Source: Fusobacterium sp. (GTDB taxonomy: Bacteria > Fusobacteriota > Fusobacteriia > Fusobacteriales > Fusobacteriaceae). Taken from it: a stretch of DNA of 47,944 nucleotides. The stretch lies in contig NZ_JAUMYY010000004.1 in assembly GCF_030528405.1 (NCBI RefSeq), positions 1 through 47,944 of the forward strand, written 5' to 3'. Positions 16,557-24,888 of the stretch are shown one piece after another. The position numbers and the translations under genes were made by a program. The notes under the pieces are model-generated. The model searched no databases. It saw only the letters and a list, made by a program, of their open reading frames with translations, and was not told where the DNA came from. Position 1 is the first letter of the stretch. Every line of letters starts with the position of its first letter.

Positions 16557-16583
16557 ATGTCAAAAAATATGTCAAAAAATTTG
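16557..16583. promoter_or_regulatory. Operator 2, further TGTCAAA half-sites
   Basis: Two direct TGTCAAA half-sites start at 16559 and 16571, the second forming an imperfect palindrome with TTTGATAT. They lie about 10-35 bases after the predicted start, about 58 bases (five to six helical turns) from operator 1. Confidence 0.5.
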
Positions 16584-16606
16584 ATATCTCTATATTAATT
16601 AAGGAA

Positions 16607-16645
16607 GGAGGATGTATGATATAATTTATATCATACAAATTGGAT
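16607..16645 (+). promoter_or_regulatory. Shine-Dalgarno separated from the start by a perfect hairpin
   Basis: GGAGG (16607-16611) is followed by a perfect palindrome with 11-base arms (16614-16624 and 16626-16636). Without folding, the site is 28 bases from the TTG at 16640 and 34 from the ATG at 16646. With the hairpin folded, the distances fall to 5 and 11. The left arm also contains ATG-ATA-TAA, and an ATG at 16612 opens a 14-codon frame ending at 16656. Confidence 0.6.
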
Positions 16646-18016
16646 ATGACAGCTAAAATGTTTTCTGAATTATTGAATAGTTTAGGTTTATTGGGACTAT
16701 TTTTATTGTTAGGTACCTTTCTGAGAGCCAAAATAAAATTTTTTCAACAAACTTTTATGCCTGCTTCAGTTATTGGAGGTTTCTTATTATTAATTTTAGG
16801 TCCTGTGTGTTTCAATATTTTAAAAATCTCTCCAGAATGGCTTAAAATTTACTCTCTTTTACCAGGTATCCTTATAATTCCAATAGTTGCCTCTGTTCCA
16901 CTTGGATTGAAATTTTCATCAGAAGTAAAATCAGTAAAAAATGTACTTCCTTTAGCTTTTATAGGATTAGGAATAGCAATGTTTCAATTTTTTGCTGGAT
17001 TTTCTATGCAATATATATTCAATGGAAAATATGATTTCTATAGAACTTTTGGTTGGGAACTGGGCTTAGGTTTTGTTGGAGGGCATGGAACAGCTGGTTT
17101 ACTTGGAAATATGTTACAAAATGCTAATCTACCTTATTGGGAAACTGCTCAAGGTGTTGCTACAACAACTGCTACTTTTGGTATAGTTGGAGGTATTTTA
17201 ATCGGTATGTTACTAATTAATTTTTCCTCTCGTAAAGGTTATACAGCAATTTTAAAAAAGCCAGGAGATATACCTGAAAGTTTTAAAATAGGATATATAA
17301 AAGACACTGAAAAACAACCTCTTTTAGGAAGAGATACTACTCTTTCTGCATCAATAGATTCTCTTGCCTTTCACTTTGCAATTATTTTTAGTGTCTGCCT
17401 TATCTCATTTAAACTATTAGAATTTATGAAAACTCACAAAATTTTTATTTTAGATAAAATTTCCATATGGGCTTATTCCATAGTTGTAATGTTTATTTTC
17501 TGGAATCTTATGTGTAAGTTAAAATTAGATTTCTTAGTTGATTCTAAGGTAAAAGCAAAAATTTCTGGTACATTAACTGAATTTGCTGTCATTGCTGCTA
17601 TTGCTAGCTTACCAATTAAAGCTGTTTTTGCCTTTATAGTTCCTATTACACTTATGTGTATTATAGGATTTATTTTAACTACTTTTTTCCTATTTTATAT
17701 GTGTAAATATTTTTTAAAAGATTATTGGTTTGAACATATGATATCCACTTTTGGAATGTCCACTGGTGTATTTTTAACAGGAATACTTTTACTAAGAATT
17801 TGTGATCCAGATTTCAAAAGTCCTGTCATGACAAATTATTCTTTTGCCTACACTATTATTAGTATAACTTATTTTGCACTATTAAATTTAATTTTAGCTA
17901 CTCTCCTTGATAAAGGTTTGTTTTCGGGAGCTATGCTATCATTAGCTATAGGAATAGGCTTTACTATTTTAGCAATTTTGATAAGTAAATTTTCATTTAA
18001 AAATTTAGAAAGGTAA
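16646..18016 (+). CDS. Sodium:glutamate symporter family (GltS-like)
   Basis: This encodes about 456 residues with roughly 11 to 13 membrane segments. GltS-like features are FMPASVIGGFLLLILGP near residue 35 and GLGFVGGHGTAGLLGNML near 130, the conserved glycine-rich reentrant region, with a second in the C-terminal half (STFGMSTGVFLTGILLLR). It is longer than E. coli GltS (401). The substrate need not be glutamate; with an M20 hydrolase six bases downstream, an N-acylated amino acid or small peptide is plausible. The start is uncertain: TTG 16640, ATG 16646 or ATG 16658 are possible, because the ribosome binding site is separated from them by a hairpin. Confidence 0.8.
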   Translation: MTAKMFSELLNSLGLLGLFLLLGTFLRAKIKFFQQTFMPASVIGGFLLLILGPVCFNILKISPEWLKIYSLLPGILIIPIVASVPLGLKFSSEVKSVKNVLPLAFIGLGIAMFQFFAGFSMQYIFNGKYDFYRTFGWELGLGFVGGHGTAGLLGNMLQNANLPYWETAQGVATTTATFGIVGGILIGMLLINFSSRKGYTAILKKPGDIPESFKIGYIKDTEKQPLLGRDTTLSASIDSLAFHFAIIFSVCLISFKLLEFMKTHKIFILDKISIWAYSIVVMFIFWNLMCKLKLDFLVDSKVKAKISGTLTEFAVIAAIASLPIKAVFAFIVPITLMCIIGFILTTFFLFYMCKYFLKDYWFEHMISTFGMSTGVFLTGILLLRICDPDFKSPVMTNYSFAYTIISITYFALLNLILATLLDKGLFSGAMLSLAIGIGFTILAILISKFSFKNLER

Positions 18017-18021
18017 GATCT

Positions 18022-19191
18022 ATGAAAGAAATTTTAATAAATAAAATAAAAGCTATCGAAGAAGATGTAATAAATTGGCGAAGATATCTTCATAAAAATC
18101 CCGAATTATCCAATAATGAAAAAAATACTTCTGACTTCATTATAAAAATTTTAGAAGAACTTGATGTAAGATATGAAAGACAGAGTGATAACTATGGAAT
18201 AATTGCAAAAATTGGACTAAATAAATCTGAAAAGAAAATTGCATTTAGAGCAGATATGGATGCTTTGCCAGTTGAAGAAGAAAATGAAATTTCATATAAA
18301 TCTTTAAAGAAAGGGCTTATGCATGCCTGTGGTCATGATGCTCATATGGCCATCTTATTAGGTACTGCAAAAATTTTAAAAACTTTTGAAAAAGATATTA
18401 AAGGTGAAGTTTTACTAGTTTTTCAACCAGCTGAAGAAGACTCTCCAAATGGAGGAGCTAAAAGAATTATAGCAAGTAAAGCTCTTGAGGGAATTGATAA
18501 AATTTATGGACTCCATGTCTGGCCTGAAATTGAATCTAATAAAATTGCACTAAAAGAAGGAGCTTTTATGGCTGCTTCTGACCATTTCTATATCAATATA
18601 AAAGGAAAAGCATCTCATGCCGCTGAACCTAATAAAGGAATTGATGCTCTAGTTGCTGCAGCAAATTGGATTGTAAGTACACAATCTATAATTTCAAGAG
18701 AAATAAGTCCTATGGAAAATGTAGTTTTTACAATAGGAACTATGAATGCTGGTGTTAGGTATAATGTTGTTGCTGAAAATGTTAGAATCGAAGGAACTTG
18801 TAGAACTTTTAATCCAACAATAAGAGATTTTATAGAAAAAAGATTAAATGATAGCCTAAAAGCTCTTGATAGCTTTTTTGGAACTCAAAGTTCTATTGAA
18901 TATCAAAGAGGATATTGCTCATTAATTAATGATGATGAGTCTATTGAATTTGCAAGAAAGGTTGTAAAGGAATATTTAGGAATAGAGTCTTTAGTGGAAA
19001 TCAAAGAGCCTTCAATGTGTGCAGAAGATTTTGCTTTTTATCTAAAAGATTATAAAGGTGCTTTCTTTTGGTTAGGAACAGCTTATGAAGGATGTTCTGT
19101 ACTTCATAATTCTAAATTTAATATCAATGAAAGCATTTTAAAAAATGGAGTTCTTCTGTTCTCTTCTTTAGCTCTTGAATACTTAAAATAA
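18022..19191 (+). CDS. M20D-family amidohydrolase (HipO/IAA-amino acid hydrolase type)
   Basis: This 389-residue zinc-dependent hydrolase cleaves N-acyl amino acids or similar amides in the cytoplasm. Metal-site motifs are ADMDALPVEEE near residue 75, HACGHDAHMA near 99, QPAEEDSPNGGA near 134, a dimerisation domain with GKASHAAEPNKGIDALVAA near 195, and CAEDFAFYL near 333. Standard length for the family, with no signal peptide. It starts six bases after the symporter stop, so import and hydrolysis are probably coupled. Confidence 0.88.
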   Translation: MKEILINKIKAIEEDVINWRRYLHKNPELSNNEKNTSDFIIKILEELDVRYERQSDNYGIIAKIGLNKSEKKIAFRADMDALPVEEENEISYKSLKKGLMHACGHDAHMAILLGTAKILKTFEKDIKGEVLLVFQPAEEDSPNGGAKRIIASKALEGIDKIYGLHVWPEIESNKIALKEGAFMAASDHFYINIKGKASHAAEPNKGIDALVAAANWIVSTQSIISREISPMENVVFTIGTMNAGVRYNVVAENVRIEGTCRTFNPTIRDFIEKRLNDSLKALDSFFGTQSSIEYQRGYCSLINDDESIEFARKVVKEYLGIESLVEIKEPSMCAEDFAFYLKDYKGAFFWLGTAYEGCSVLHNSKFNINESILKNGVLLFSSLALEYLK

Positions 19192-19215
19192 AAACCTCTA
19201 TATATTTTATACAGT

Positions 19216-19246
19216 AAAAAGGATACCCATAAAGAGTATCCTTTTT
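19216..19246. terminator. Bidirectional terminator
   Basis: AAAAAGGATAC (19216-19226) and GTATCCTTTTT (19236-19246) around a 9-base loop, between the convergent M20 gene and hutU. A T run follows on both strands. Confidence 0.85.
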
Positions 19247-19275
19247 ATTATATATATAAAAAGTGGTGTAAGGTC

Positions 19276-21297
19276 TTATTTTTTTAAGACTTTTTTAATT
19301 AATTCATCACAAACTATATATGGTAATGTAATATGGTCTGTTCCTTTATTATCATTGTTATATTCAATTACAGTTTCTATTGAATGAGGATTTCTTGCCC
19401 AAGCTCTTCTTGCAACTCCACCCATAACATCCCAAGGCATAGCTTGCATTAAGATTTCATCAACTCTGTGGCTTCCATCCAATACCATTCCAAATCCACC
19501 GTTTATAGATTTTCCTATTCCTACTCCTCCACCGTTATGAAGAGCTATCATAGTCATTCCTCTTGCTGCATTTCCTGCAAAACATTGAGTTGCCATTTCT
19601 GCCATTATATTACTTCCATCTTTTATGTTAGAAGTTTCTCTAAATGGCGAATCTGTTCCAGATACATCATGGTGATCTCTTCCTAACATTACAGGTCCTA
19701 TTTCCCCATTTCTTACCATTTCATTGAATTTTAAAGCTATTTTTGTTCTACTCATAGCATCTTGATAGAATATTCTTGCTTGAGTTCCAACAACTAAACC
19801 ATTTTTATCTGCATCTTGTATCCATACATAGTTATCTCTATCTTGGTATCTTCTATTTGGATCTACTAATTCCAATGCTGCCTTATCTGTTTTTAATAAA
19901 TCTTCTTTTTTTCTTGATAAACAAACCCATCTGAATGGTCCATATCCATAGTCAAATAACTCTGGTCCTAATATATCTTCTACATATGAAGGGAAAATAA
20001 ATCCTTCTTTATCATCTTTTCCATTTTTAGAAATTTCTAATATTCCTACATCATAGATAGATTTTAAGAAACTGTTTCCATAATCAAAGAAATAAACCCC
20101 TCTATCATGTAATGTTTTAATTGCTTTATAATGTCTTTTTAATCCTTCGTCTACTAGCTCTTTAAATTTAGCTCTATCAGTTCCAAGAAGTCTTGTTCTC
20201 TCTTCAAATGAAGTTCCTACTGGACAATATCCTCCATCATATACAGCATGACAAGATGTTTGATCTGATAATAAATCTATGTGCTTATTATACTCTATTG
20301 CATATTCAAGTAACTCTACTACATTTCCATGATAAGCTATTGCATAAGGTTCTTTTGCTGCAACTTTTTCTTCAGCAATTTTAAAAGTTTCTTCTGGAGT
20401 TTTAGTTATAACATTTACCCAACCTTGTTCAAGTCTTGTGTTAATTCTTGATAAATCAACTTCTGCAACAATTCCAACACCTTTTGCTATTTCACAAGCC
20501 TTCCCTTGAGCTCCACTCATCCCTCCAAGACCAGATGTAATGAATAATTTTCCTCTTAAATCTCCATCAGCTGGAACTCCACAGAACAATCTACCTGCAT
20601 TTAAAATCGTTGAATAAGTCCCATGAACTATTCCTTGCGGACCTATATACATCCATCCTCCTGCAGTCATTTGACCATAGTTAGCAACACCTATCGCTGC
20701 TCCTCTTGCCCAATCTTCATAGTTATCAAATAAACCTATCATAAGACCATTTGTAATTATTGCTCTTGGTGCACTTGGATTAGATCTAAACAAACCTGCT
20801 GGATGGCCAGATGTCACCACAAGAGTTTGATCTTGAGTCATATTTTCAAGGTATTTCATTATAAGTCTATATTGCATCCAATTTTGGCAAACTTGACCTG
20901 TTTCTCCGTAAGTTACTAATTCATATGGATAAAGAGCAATATCAAAATCCAAGTTATTATCTATCATAACTTGCATAGCTTTAGCTTCTACACATTTTCC
21001 TTTATATTCATCTATTGGCTTTCCATAAATTTGTCCAGCTGGTCTGAACCTATAACCATATATTCTTCCATAAGTTTCTAATTCTTCTAAAAATTCTGGT
21101 GCTAGCATTTCATGAAATTCTTCTGGTATATATCTAAGAGCATTTCTCACTGCTAGTTCTATATCATGATCTGATAGTTTAACTATTCTTTTTGGTGCTC
21201 TTCTTATAGAAGGGTCCAATTTAGGTATTTCCATTGGTATATCTTCAGCAGTTAATTTTATCGTCATTGCTTCATAAATTGATTTATTATTAATCAT
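19276..21297 (-). CDS. hutU: Urocanate hydratase (long form)
   Basis: This encodes 673 residues. Urocanase adds water to urocanate to give imidazolonepropionate, the second step of histidine breakdown, using tightly bound NAD. The usual bacterial enzyme has about 555 residues; this is the long type, close in length to animal UROC1, with an N-terminal extension and insertions. Conserved stretches include TSGHPAGLFRS, GWMYIGPQGIVHGTY, ITSGLGGMSGAQ, DQTSCHAVYDGGYCP, GRDHHDVSGTDSPFRET and HNGGGVGIGKS. The ATG at 21297 has an AGGAGG site. It follows hutH by 14 bases. The later hutI and ftcD or hutG genes are not in the window. Confidence 0.95.
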   Translation of the reverse strand: MINNKSIYEAMTIKLTAEDIPMEIPKLDPSIRRAPKRIVKLSDHDIELAVRNALRYIPEEFHEMLAPEFLEELETYGRIYGYRFRPAGQIYGKPIDEYKGKCVEAKAMQVMIDNNLDFDIALYPYELVTYGETGQVCQNWMQYRLIMKYLENMTQDQTLVVTSGHPAGLFRSNPSAPRAIITNGLMIGLFDNYEDWARGAAIGVANYGQMTAGGWMYIGPQGIVHGTYSTILNAGRLFCGVPADGDLRGKLFITSGLGGMSGAQGKACEIAKGVGIVAEVDLSRINTRLEQGWVNVITKTPEETFKIAEEKVAAKEPYAIAYHGNVVELLEYAIEYNKHIDLLSDQTSCHAVYDGGYCPVGTSFEERTRLLGTDRAKFKELVDEGLKRHYKAIKTLHDRGVYFFDYGNSFLKSIYDVGILEISKNGKDDKEGFIFPSYVEDILGPELFDYGYGPFRWVCLSRKKEDLLKTDKAALELVDPNRRYQDRDNYVWIQDADKNGLVVGTQARIFYQDAMSRTKIALKFNEMVRNGEIGPVMLGRDHHDVSGTDSPFRETSNIKDGSNIMAEMATQCFAGNAARGMTMIALHNGGGVGIGKSINGGFGMVLDGSHRVDEILMQAMPWDVMGGVARRAWARNPHSIETVIEYNNDNKGTDHITLPYIVCDELIKKVLKK

Positions 21298-21311
21298 ATA
21301 TTTCCTCCTAA

Positions 21312-22847
21312 TTAGAATTCTAATATTCCTGTTTCTTTTTCCACATTTTCTACAATTTTATTTGTCTTTATTATATCTTCAGCTGTATGAATATCAATAT
21401 ACATTTCTCTATCTTCTTTTACATAAGGAATTAATCTTCTAACTTCTTCATAAGCTAGTTTTACAGCTGGAGCCAATTTATCTTTTGCTCCTTTTAAATC
21501 AATTGCTTGACAGGCAGAAATTAATTCCATTCCTATTACTTTTCTAGTATTTTCTAATATATTTTTTGCTTTTATTGCAGCTATTGAACCCATAGAAACA
21601 TGATCTTCTTGATTTGCTGATGTAGGAATAGAATCTACAGATGCAGGGTGTGCTAAAACCTTATTTTCAGATACAAGTGCTGCAGCAGAATATTGAACTA
21701 TCATAAAACCTGAATTTAATCCTCCATTTTCAACTAAAAATCCTGGAAGTCCATGGCTTAAGGCTGGGTTAGTCATTTTTTCTATTCTTCTTTCAGAAAC
21801 ATTTGCCATCTCTGCTATAGCGATTCCTAGAAAATCAAATGGTAATGCCATAGGCTGACCATGGAAATTTCCACCTGATATAACTTCATTTGTTTCAACA
21901 AAAATTAGAGGATTATCCGTAACAGCATTTATTTCTATTTCAACTTTTTGTTTTACATATTCTAAAGTATCTTTAGTTGCTCCATGAATTTGAGGTATAC
22001 ATCTTAATACATAAGAATCTTGAACTCTTTCAACACCCTGTTTAGTAACATTCTTACTTCCATTTAAAATAGTTCTCATATTTTTAGCAGTTCTTATTTG
22101 CCCTGACTGACCTCTTACTTCTCCTATTCTTGCATCATAAGCATCAACTATTCCATGTAAACCTTCCATAGTCATAGAAGCTGCTATATCTAGATGTTTT
22201 GATAAATTAATTGCATCATATAAAGTATGAGCTCCTAAAGATGTTAAAGATTGCGTTCCATTAGTTAAGGCTAGCCCTTCTTTCGATGATAATTCTGGAA
22301 TTATAGCTATTCCTGCTTTTTCCATGGCTTCTCTTCCACTCATTAATTCTCCATTATAATATGCTTTCCCCATTCCTAACAATACTAAAGACATATGAGC
22401 TAGTGGAGATAAATCACCTGATGAACCCACTGAACCTTTTTCAGGTATCCAAGGTGTTACATTTTTATTTAACATCTCAACTAAAGTTTCTACAACAATT
22501 CTTCTAACTCCTGAATATCCTTTAGCTAAGTTTACAGCTCTTAATAAAACTATTCCTCTAGAAACATCGTTTGCCATAGGTTCTCCAACGCTACAAGCAT
22601 GGCTCATAACTATATTTTTTTGTAGTTGCCCCGTTTGTTCTTTAGATATAGAAACTTCAGCAAATTTCCCAAATCCTGTTGTTATTCCATAAGAAACTTT
22701 ACCATCCTCAACATATTTGTCAACTAATGCCCTTGCCTTATCAATCTTTTCGTAAGCCTCCTCAGAAATCTTTACCTTATATCCATTTCTTGTAACATTA
22801 ATTAAATCTTCCAAAGTGATTTTTTTACTGCTTAATACCAATTCCAA
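21312..22847 (-). CDS. hutH: Histidine ammonia-lyase
   Basis: This 511-residue enzyme removes ammonia from histidine to give urocanate. The start is taken as TTG at 22847, eight bases after a GGAGG site; the GTG at 22862 would put that site inside the gene. With this start the prosthetic-group tripeptide falls at residues 142-144, exactly as in the classical enzyme, but reads Ser-Ser-Gly in GSVGSSGDLSPLAH instead of Ala-Ser-Gly. SSG variants can also cyclise to MIO. Other lyase motifs are YGITTGFG, QKNIVMSHA, GNFHGQP, and NQEDHVSMG near the end. First gene of hutH-hutU. Confidence 0.93.
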   Translation of the reverse strand: MELVLSSKKITLEDLINVTRNGYKVKISEEAYEKIDKARALVDKYVEDGKVSYGITTGFGKFAEVSISKEQTGQLQKNIVMSHACSVGEPMANDVSRGIVLLRAVNLAKGYSGVRRIVVETLVEMLNKNVTPWIPEKGSVGSSGDLSPLAHMSLVLLGMGKAYYNGELMSGREAMEKAGIAIIPELSSKEGLALTNGTQSLTSLGAHTLYDAINLSKHLDIAASMTMEGLHGIVDAYDARIGEVRGQSGQIRTAKNMRTILNGSKNVTKQGVERVQDSYVLRCIPQIHGATKDTLEYVKQKVEIEINAVTDNPLIFVETNEVISGGNFHGQPMALPFDFLGIAIAEMANVSERRIEKMTNPALSHGLPGFLVENGGLNSGFMIVQYSAAALVSENKVLAHPASVDSIPTSANQEDHVSMGSIAAIKAKNILENTRKVIGMELISACQAIDLKGAKDKLAPAVKLAYEEVRRLIPYVKEDREMYIDIHTAEDIIKTNKIVENVEKETGILEF

Positions 22848-23124
22848 AATAAACACCTCCACTTGTAATAAAACAAAATTTAATTTTTAAAATGACTTTA
22901 ATAATTGTTTAAAAAAATCAAAATAAATCTATTTTCTAATTTATTTTAATCTTTTTTATTTATATATTTTTTAATATTAGTACATTAATATTTCTTACAT
23001 TACAATTATAGAGTTTTTTTAGAAAGAATACGAATATATTTTATATATTTTTTTATAAAATTATATTTATTTTATAAATCTATGTTCTTTACCATCATTT
23101 TACAGTAATTTTATAAAGAAAATT

Positions 23125-23442
23125 TTAAGCCATAAAAAAAATTAAAATAAGCTGTGGTATTACTGGAATAAATAAGGATGATACAAATAAAAGTCCATAT
23201 AAAATTTTTTCCATTAATGTGCTATTAAGTGCAAGTATTAAAATAAAATAATAAAAAATATAATAAGATGCTACCGCTCTAATTAATACCTCTACAAAAA
23301 ATAAAATTTTTATAAAAATACTTTTTATCCTTTTAAATATTTTATAATTTACAATTAGGGATGTAAGAATTAATATAAAAAGTACAGCTATAAATATTAT
23401 TCCAACTAAGTCAAAACTTACATTTCCTATCTCAAAATTCAT
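23125..23442 (-). CDS. Small membrane protein, unknown function
   Basis: This encodes 105 residues with about three hydrophobic helices (about 13-33, 42-70 and 80-104). The ATG at 23442 is preceded by GGGAGGGAG. No motif or family was recognised. The next gene downstream, hutH, is 277 bases away, across an AT-rich gap with a possible TATAAT (23005-23010) for hutH, so it is probably a separate transcript. Confidence 0.65.
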   Translation of the reverse strand: MNFEIGNVSFDLVGIIFIAVLFILILTSLIVNYKIFKRIKSIFIKILFFVEVLIRAVASYYIFYYFILILALNSTLMEKILYGLLFVSSLFIPVIPQLILIFFMA

Positions 23443-23568
23443 AAACTCCCTCCCTTTTTCATTTAAATAATTATACCATATAGTCTATTAAAAATTATCA
23501 AATATTTTTAGATGGATATTTTTGAGTATTACTTTAATTCATTCAGCATCTTTTTTTGTGAATAAAAA

Positions 23569-23607
23569 AAGAGAGCTAAATGTGTATTGCCCCCAAAAAG
23601 CTCTCTT
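23569..23607 (-). terminator. Terminator of the str operon
   Basis: Arms AAGAGAGCT (minus strand, 23599-23607) and AGCTCTCTT (23569-23577) followed on the minus strand by a run of T. It lies 14 bases after the tuf stop. Confidence 0.85.
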
Positions 23608-23620
23608 AAAAAATTTTTTA

Positions 23621-24805
23621 TTATTTAGTTATTTCAGAAACAACTCCTGAAGCAACTGTTCTTCCACCTTCTCTAATTGCGAATCTTAATCCAGTTTCCA
23701 TTGCGATTGGGTGAATTAATTCAACAGTCATTTCAATGTTATCTCCTGGCATTACCATTTCTACTCCTTCAGGTAAATTTACTGCTCCAGTTATGTCAGT
23801 AGTTCTGAAGTAAAATTGAGGTCTATATCCTGTGAAGAATGGAGTATGTCTTCCACCTTCTTCTTTAGTTAGTACGTAAACTTCTCCTCTAAAATTTGTA
23901 TGAGGTAAGATACTTCCTGGTTTAGCAAGAACTTGTCCTCTTTCAACATCTTCTTTCTTAACTCCTCTTAATAGAGCACCTATATTATCTCCAGCTTGAC
24001 CTTGATCAAGAAGTTTTCTAAACATTTCTACACCAGTACATGTAGTTTTAGATGTTGGTTTAATTCCAACTATTTCTATTTCTTCTCCAACTTTGATTAC
24101 TCCTCTTTCAACTCTTCCAGTAACAACTGTTCCTCTTCCTGTTATTGTGAATACATCTTCTATTGGCATCAAGAATGGTTGGTCTACTGCTCTTTCTGGA
24201 GTAGGAATATAGCTATCTACTGCTGCCATAAGTTCCATTATTTTTTCTACCCATTTTTCTTCCCCATTTAAAGCTCCTAATGAAGAACCTCTTATAACTG
24301 GAATATCATCTCCTGGGAATCCATATTCAGTTAGTAATTCTCTAACTTCCATTTCTACTAATTCTAATAATTCTTCGTCCTCAACCATATCTGATTTATT
24401 TAAATAAACAACTATATATGGAACTCCAACTTGTCTAGAAAGTAATATATGTTCTCTTGTTTGAGGCATAGGACCATCTGCAGCAGAAACAACAAGTATT
24501 GCTCCATCCATTTGTGCAGCTCCTGTTATCATATTTTTAACATAGTCCGCGTGTCCTGGACAGTCAACGTGTGCATAGTGTCTTTCTTGAGTTTCATATT
24601 CTATATGTGCTGTATTGATTGTAATTCCTCTTTCTTTTTCTTCTGGAGCAGCATCAATTTTATCAAAATCAACTTTTTGTGCTAACCCTTTATCTGATAA
24701 TACTTTAGAAATTGCTGCTGTAGTTGTAGTTTTTCCGTGGTCAACGTGACCAATTGTTCCAATGTTTACATGGGGTTTACTTCTTTCAAATTTTTCTTTA
24801 GCCAT
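23621..24805 (-). CDS. tuf: Translation elongation factor Tu
   Basis: This 394-residue GTPase brings aminoacyl-tRNA to the ribosome. G motifs: GHVDHGKTT (19-27), the switch [19 protein letters not shown], and NKSD in place of the common NKCD. Domains 2 and 3 follow with [13 protein letters not shown] and [15 protein letters not shown]. The start follows a strong AGGAGG site. It lies last in rpsL-rpsG-fusA-tuf, 83 bases after fusA, and a secondary promoter can be drawn in that gap. Confidence 0.99.
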   Translation of the reverse strand: MAKEKFERSKPHVNIGTIGHVDHGKTTTTAAISKVLSDKGLAQKVDFDKIDAAPEEKERGITINTAHIEYETQERHYAHVDCPGHADYVKNMITGAAQMDGAILVVSAADGPMPQTREHILLSRQVGVPYIVVYLNKSDMVEDEELLELVEMEVRELLTEYGFPGDDIPVIRGSSLGALNGEEKWVEKIMELMAAVDSYIPTPERAVDQPFLMPIEDVFTITGRGTVVTGRVERGVIKVGEEIEIVGIKPTSKTTCTGVEMFRKLLDQGQAGDNIGALLRGVKKEDVERGQVLAKPGSILPHTNFRGEVYVLTKEEGGRHTPFFTGYRPQFYFRTTDITGAVNLPEGVEMVMPGDNIEMTVELIHPIAMETGLRFAIREGGRTVASGVVSEITK

Positions 24806-24851
24806 TTTTTCCTCCTAATTAGATTTTTATTTTTATATTATTATTAACTCA

Positions 24852-24879
24852 ATTATACACTATTTTACTAAAAAGTAAA
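24852..24879 (-). promoter_or_regulatory. Possible internal promoter of tuf
   Basis: TTTACT (24874-24879), 16 bases, TATAAT (24852-24857) on the minus strand in the fusA-tuf gap. It could supply the extra EF-Tu that cells need relative to EF-G. Confidence 0.35.
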
Positions 24880-24888
24880 TTATAAAAA

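Noticed and set aside
16612-16656. 14-codon leader peptide gene
   Set aside because: Its ATG directly adjoins GGAGG with no spacing, and its codons show no run of one amino acid. It is mentioned in the hairpin finding but not listed as a gene.
23996-24271. Open frame of 91 codons on the plus strand
   Set aside because: It is a shadow of tuf on the other strand; its Ser/Phe/Tyr-rich translation is typical of antisense reading.
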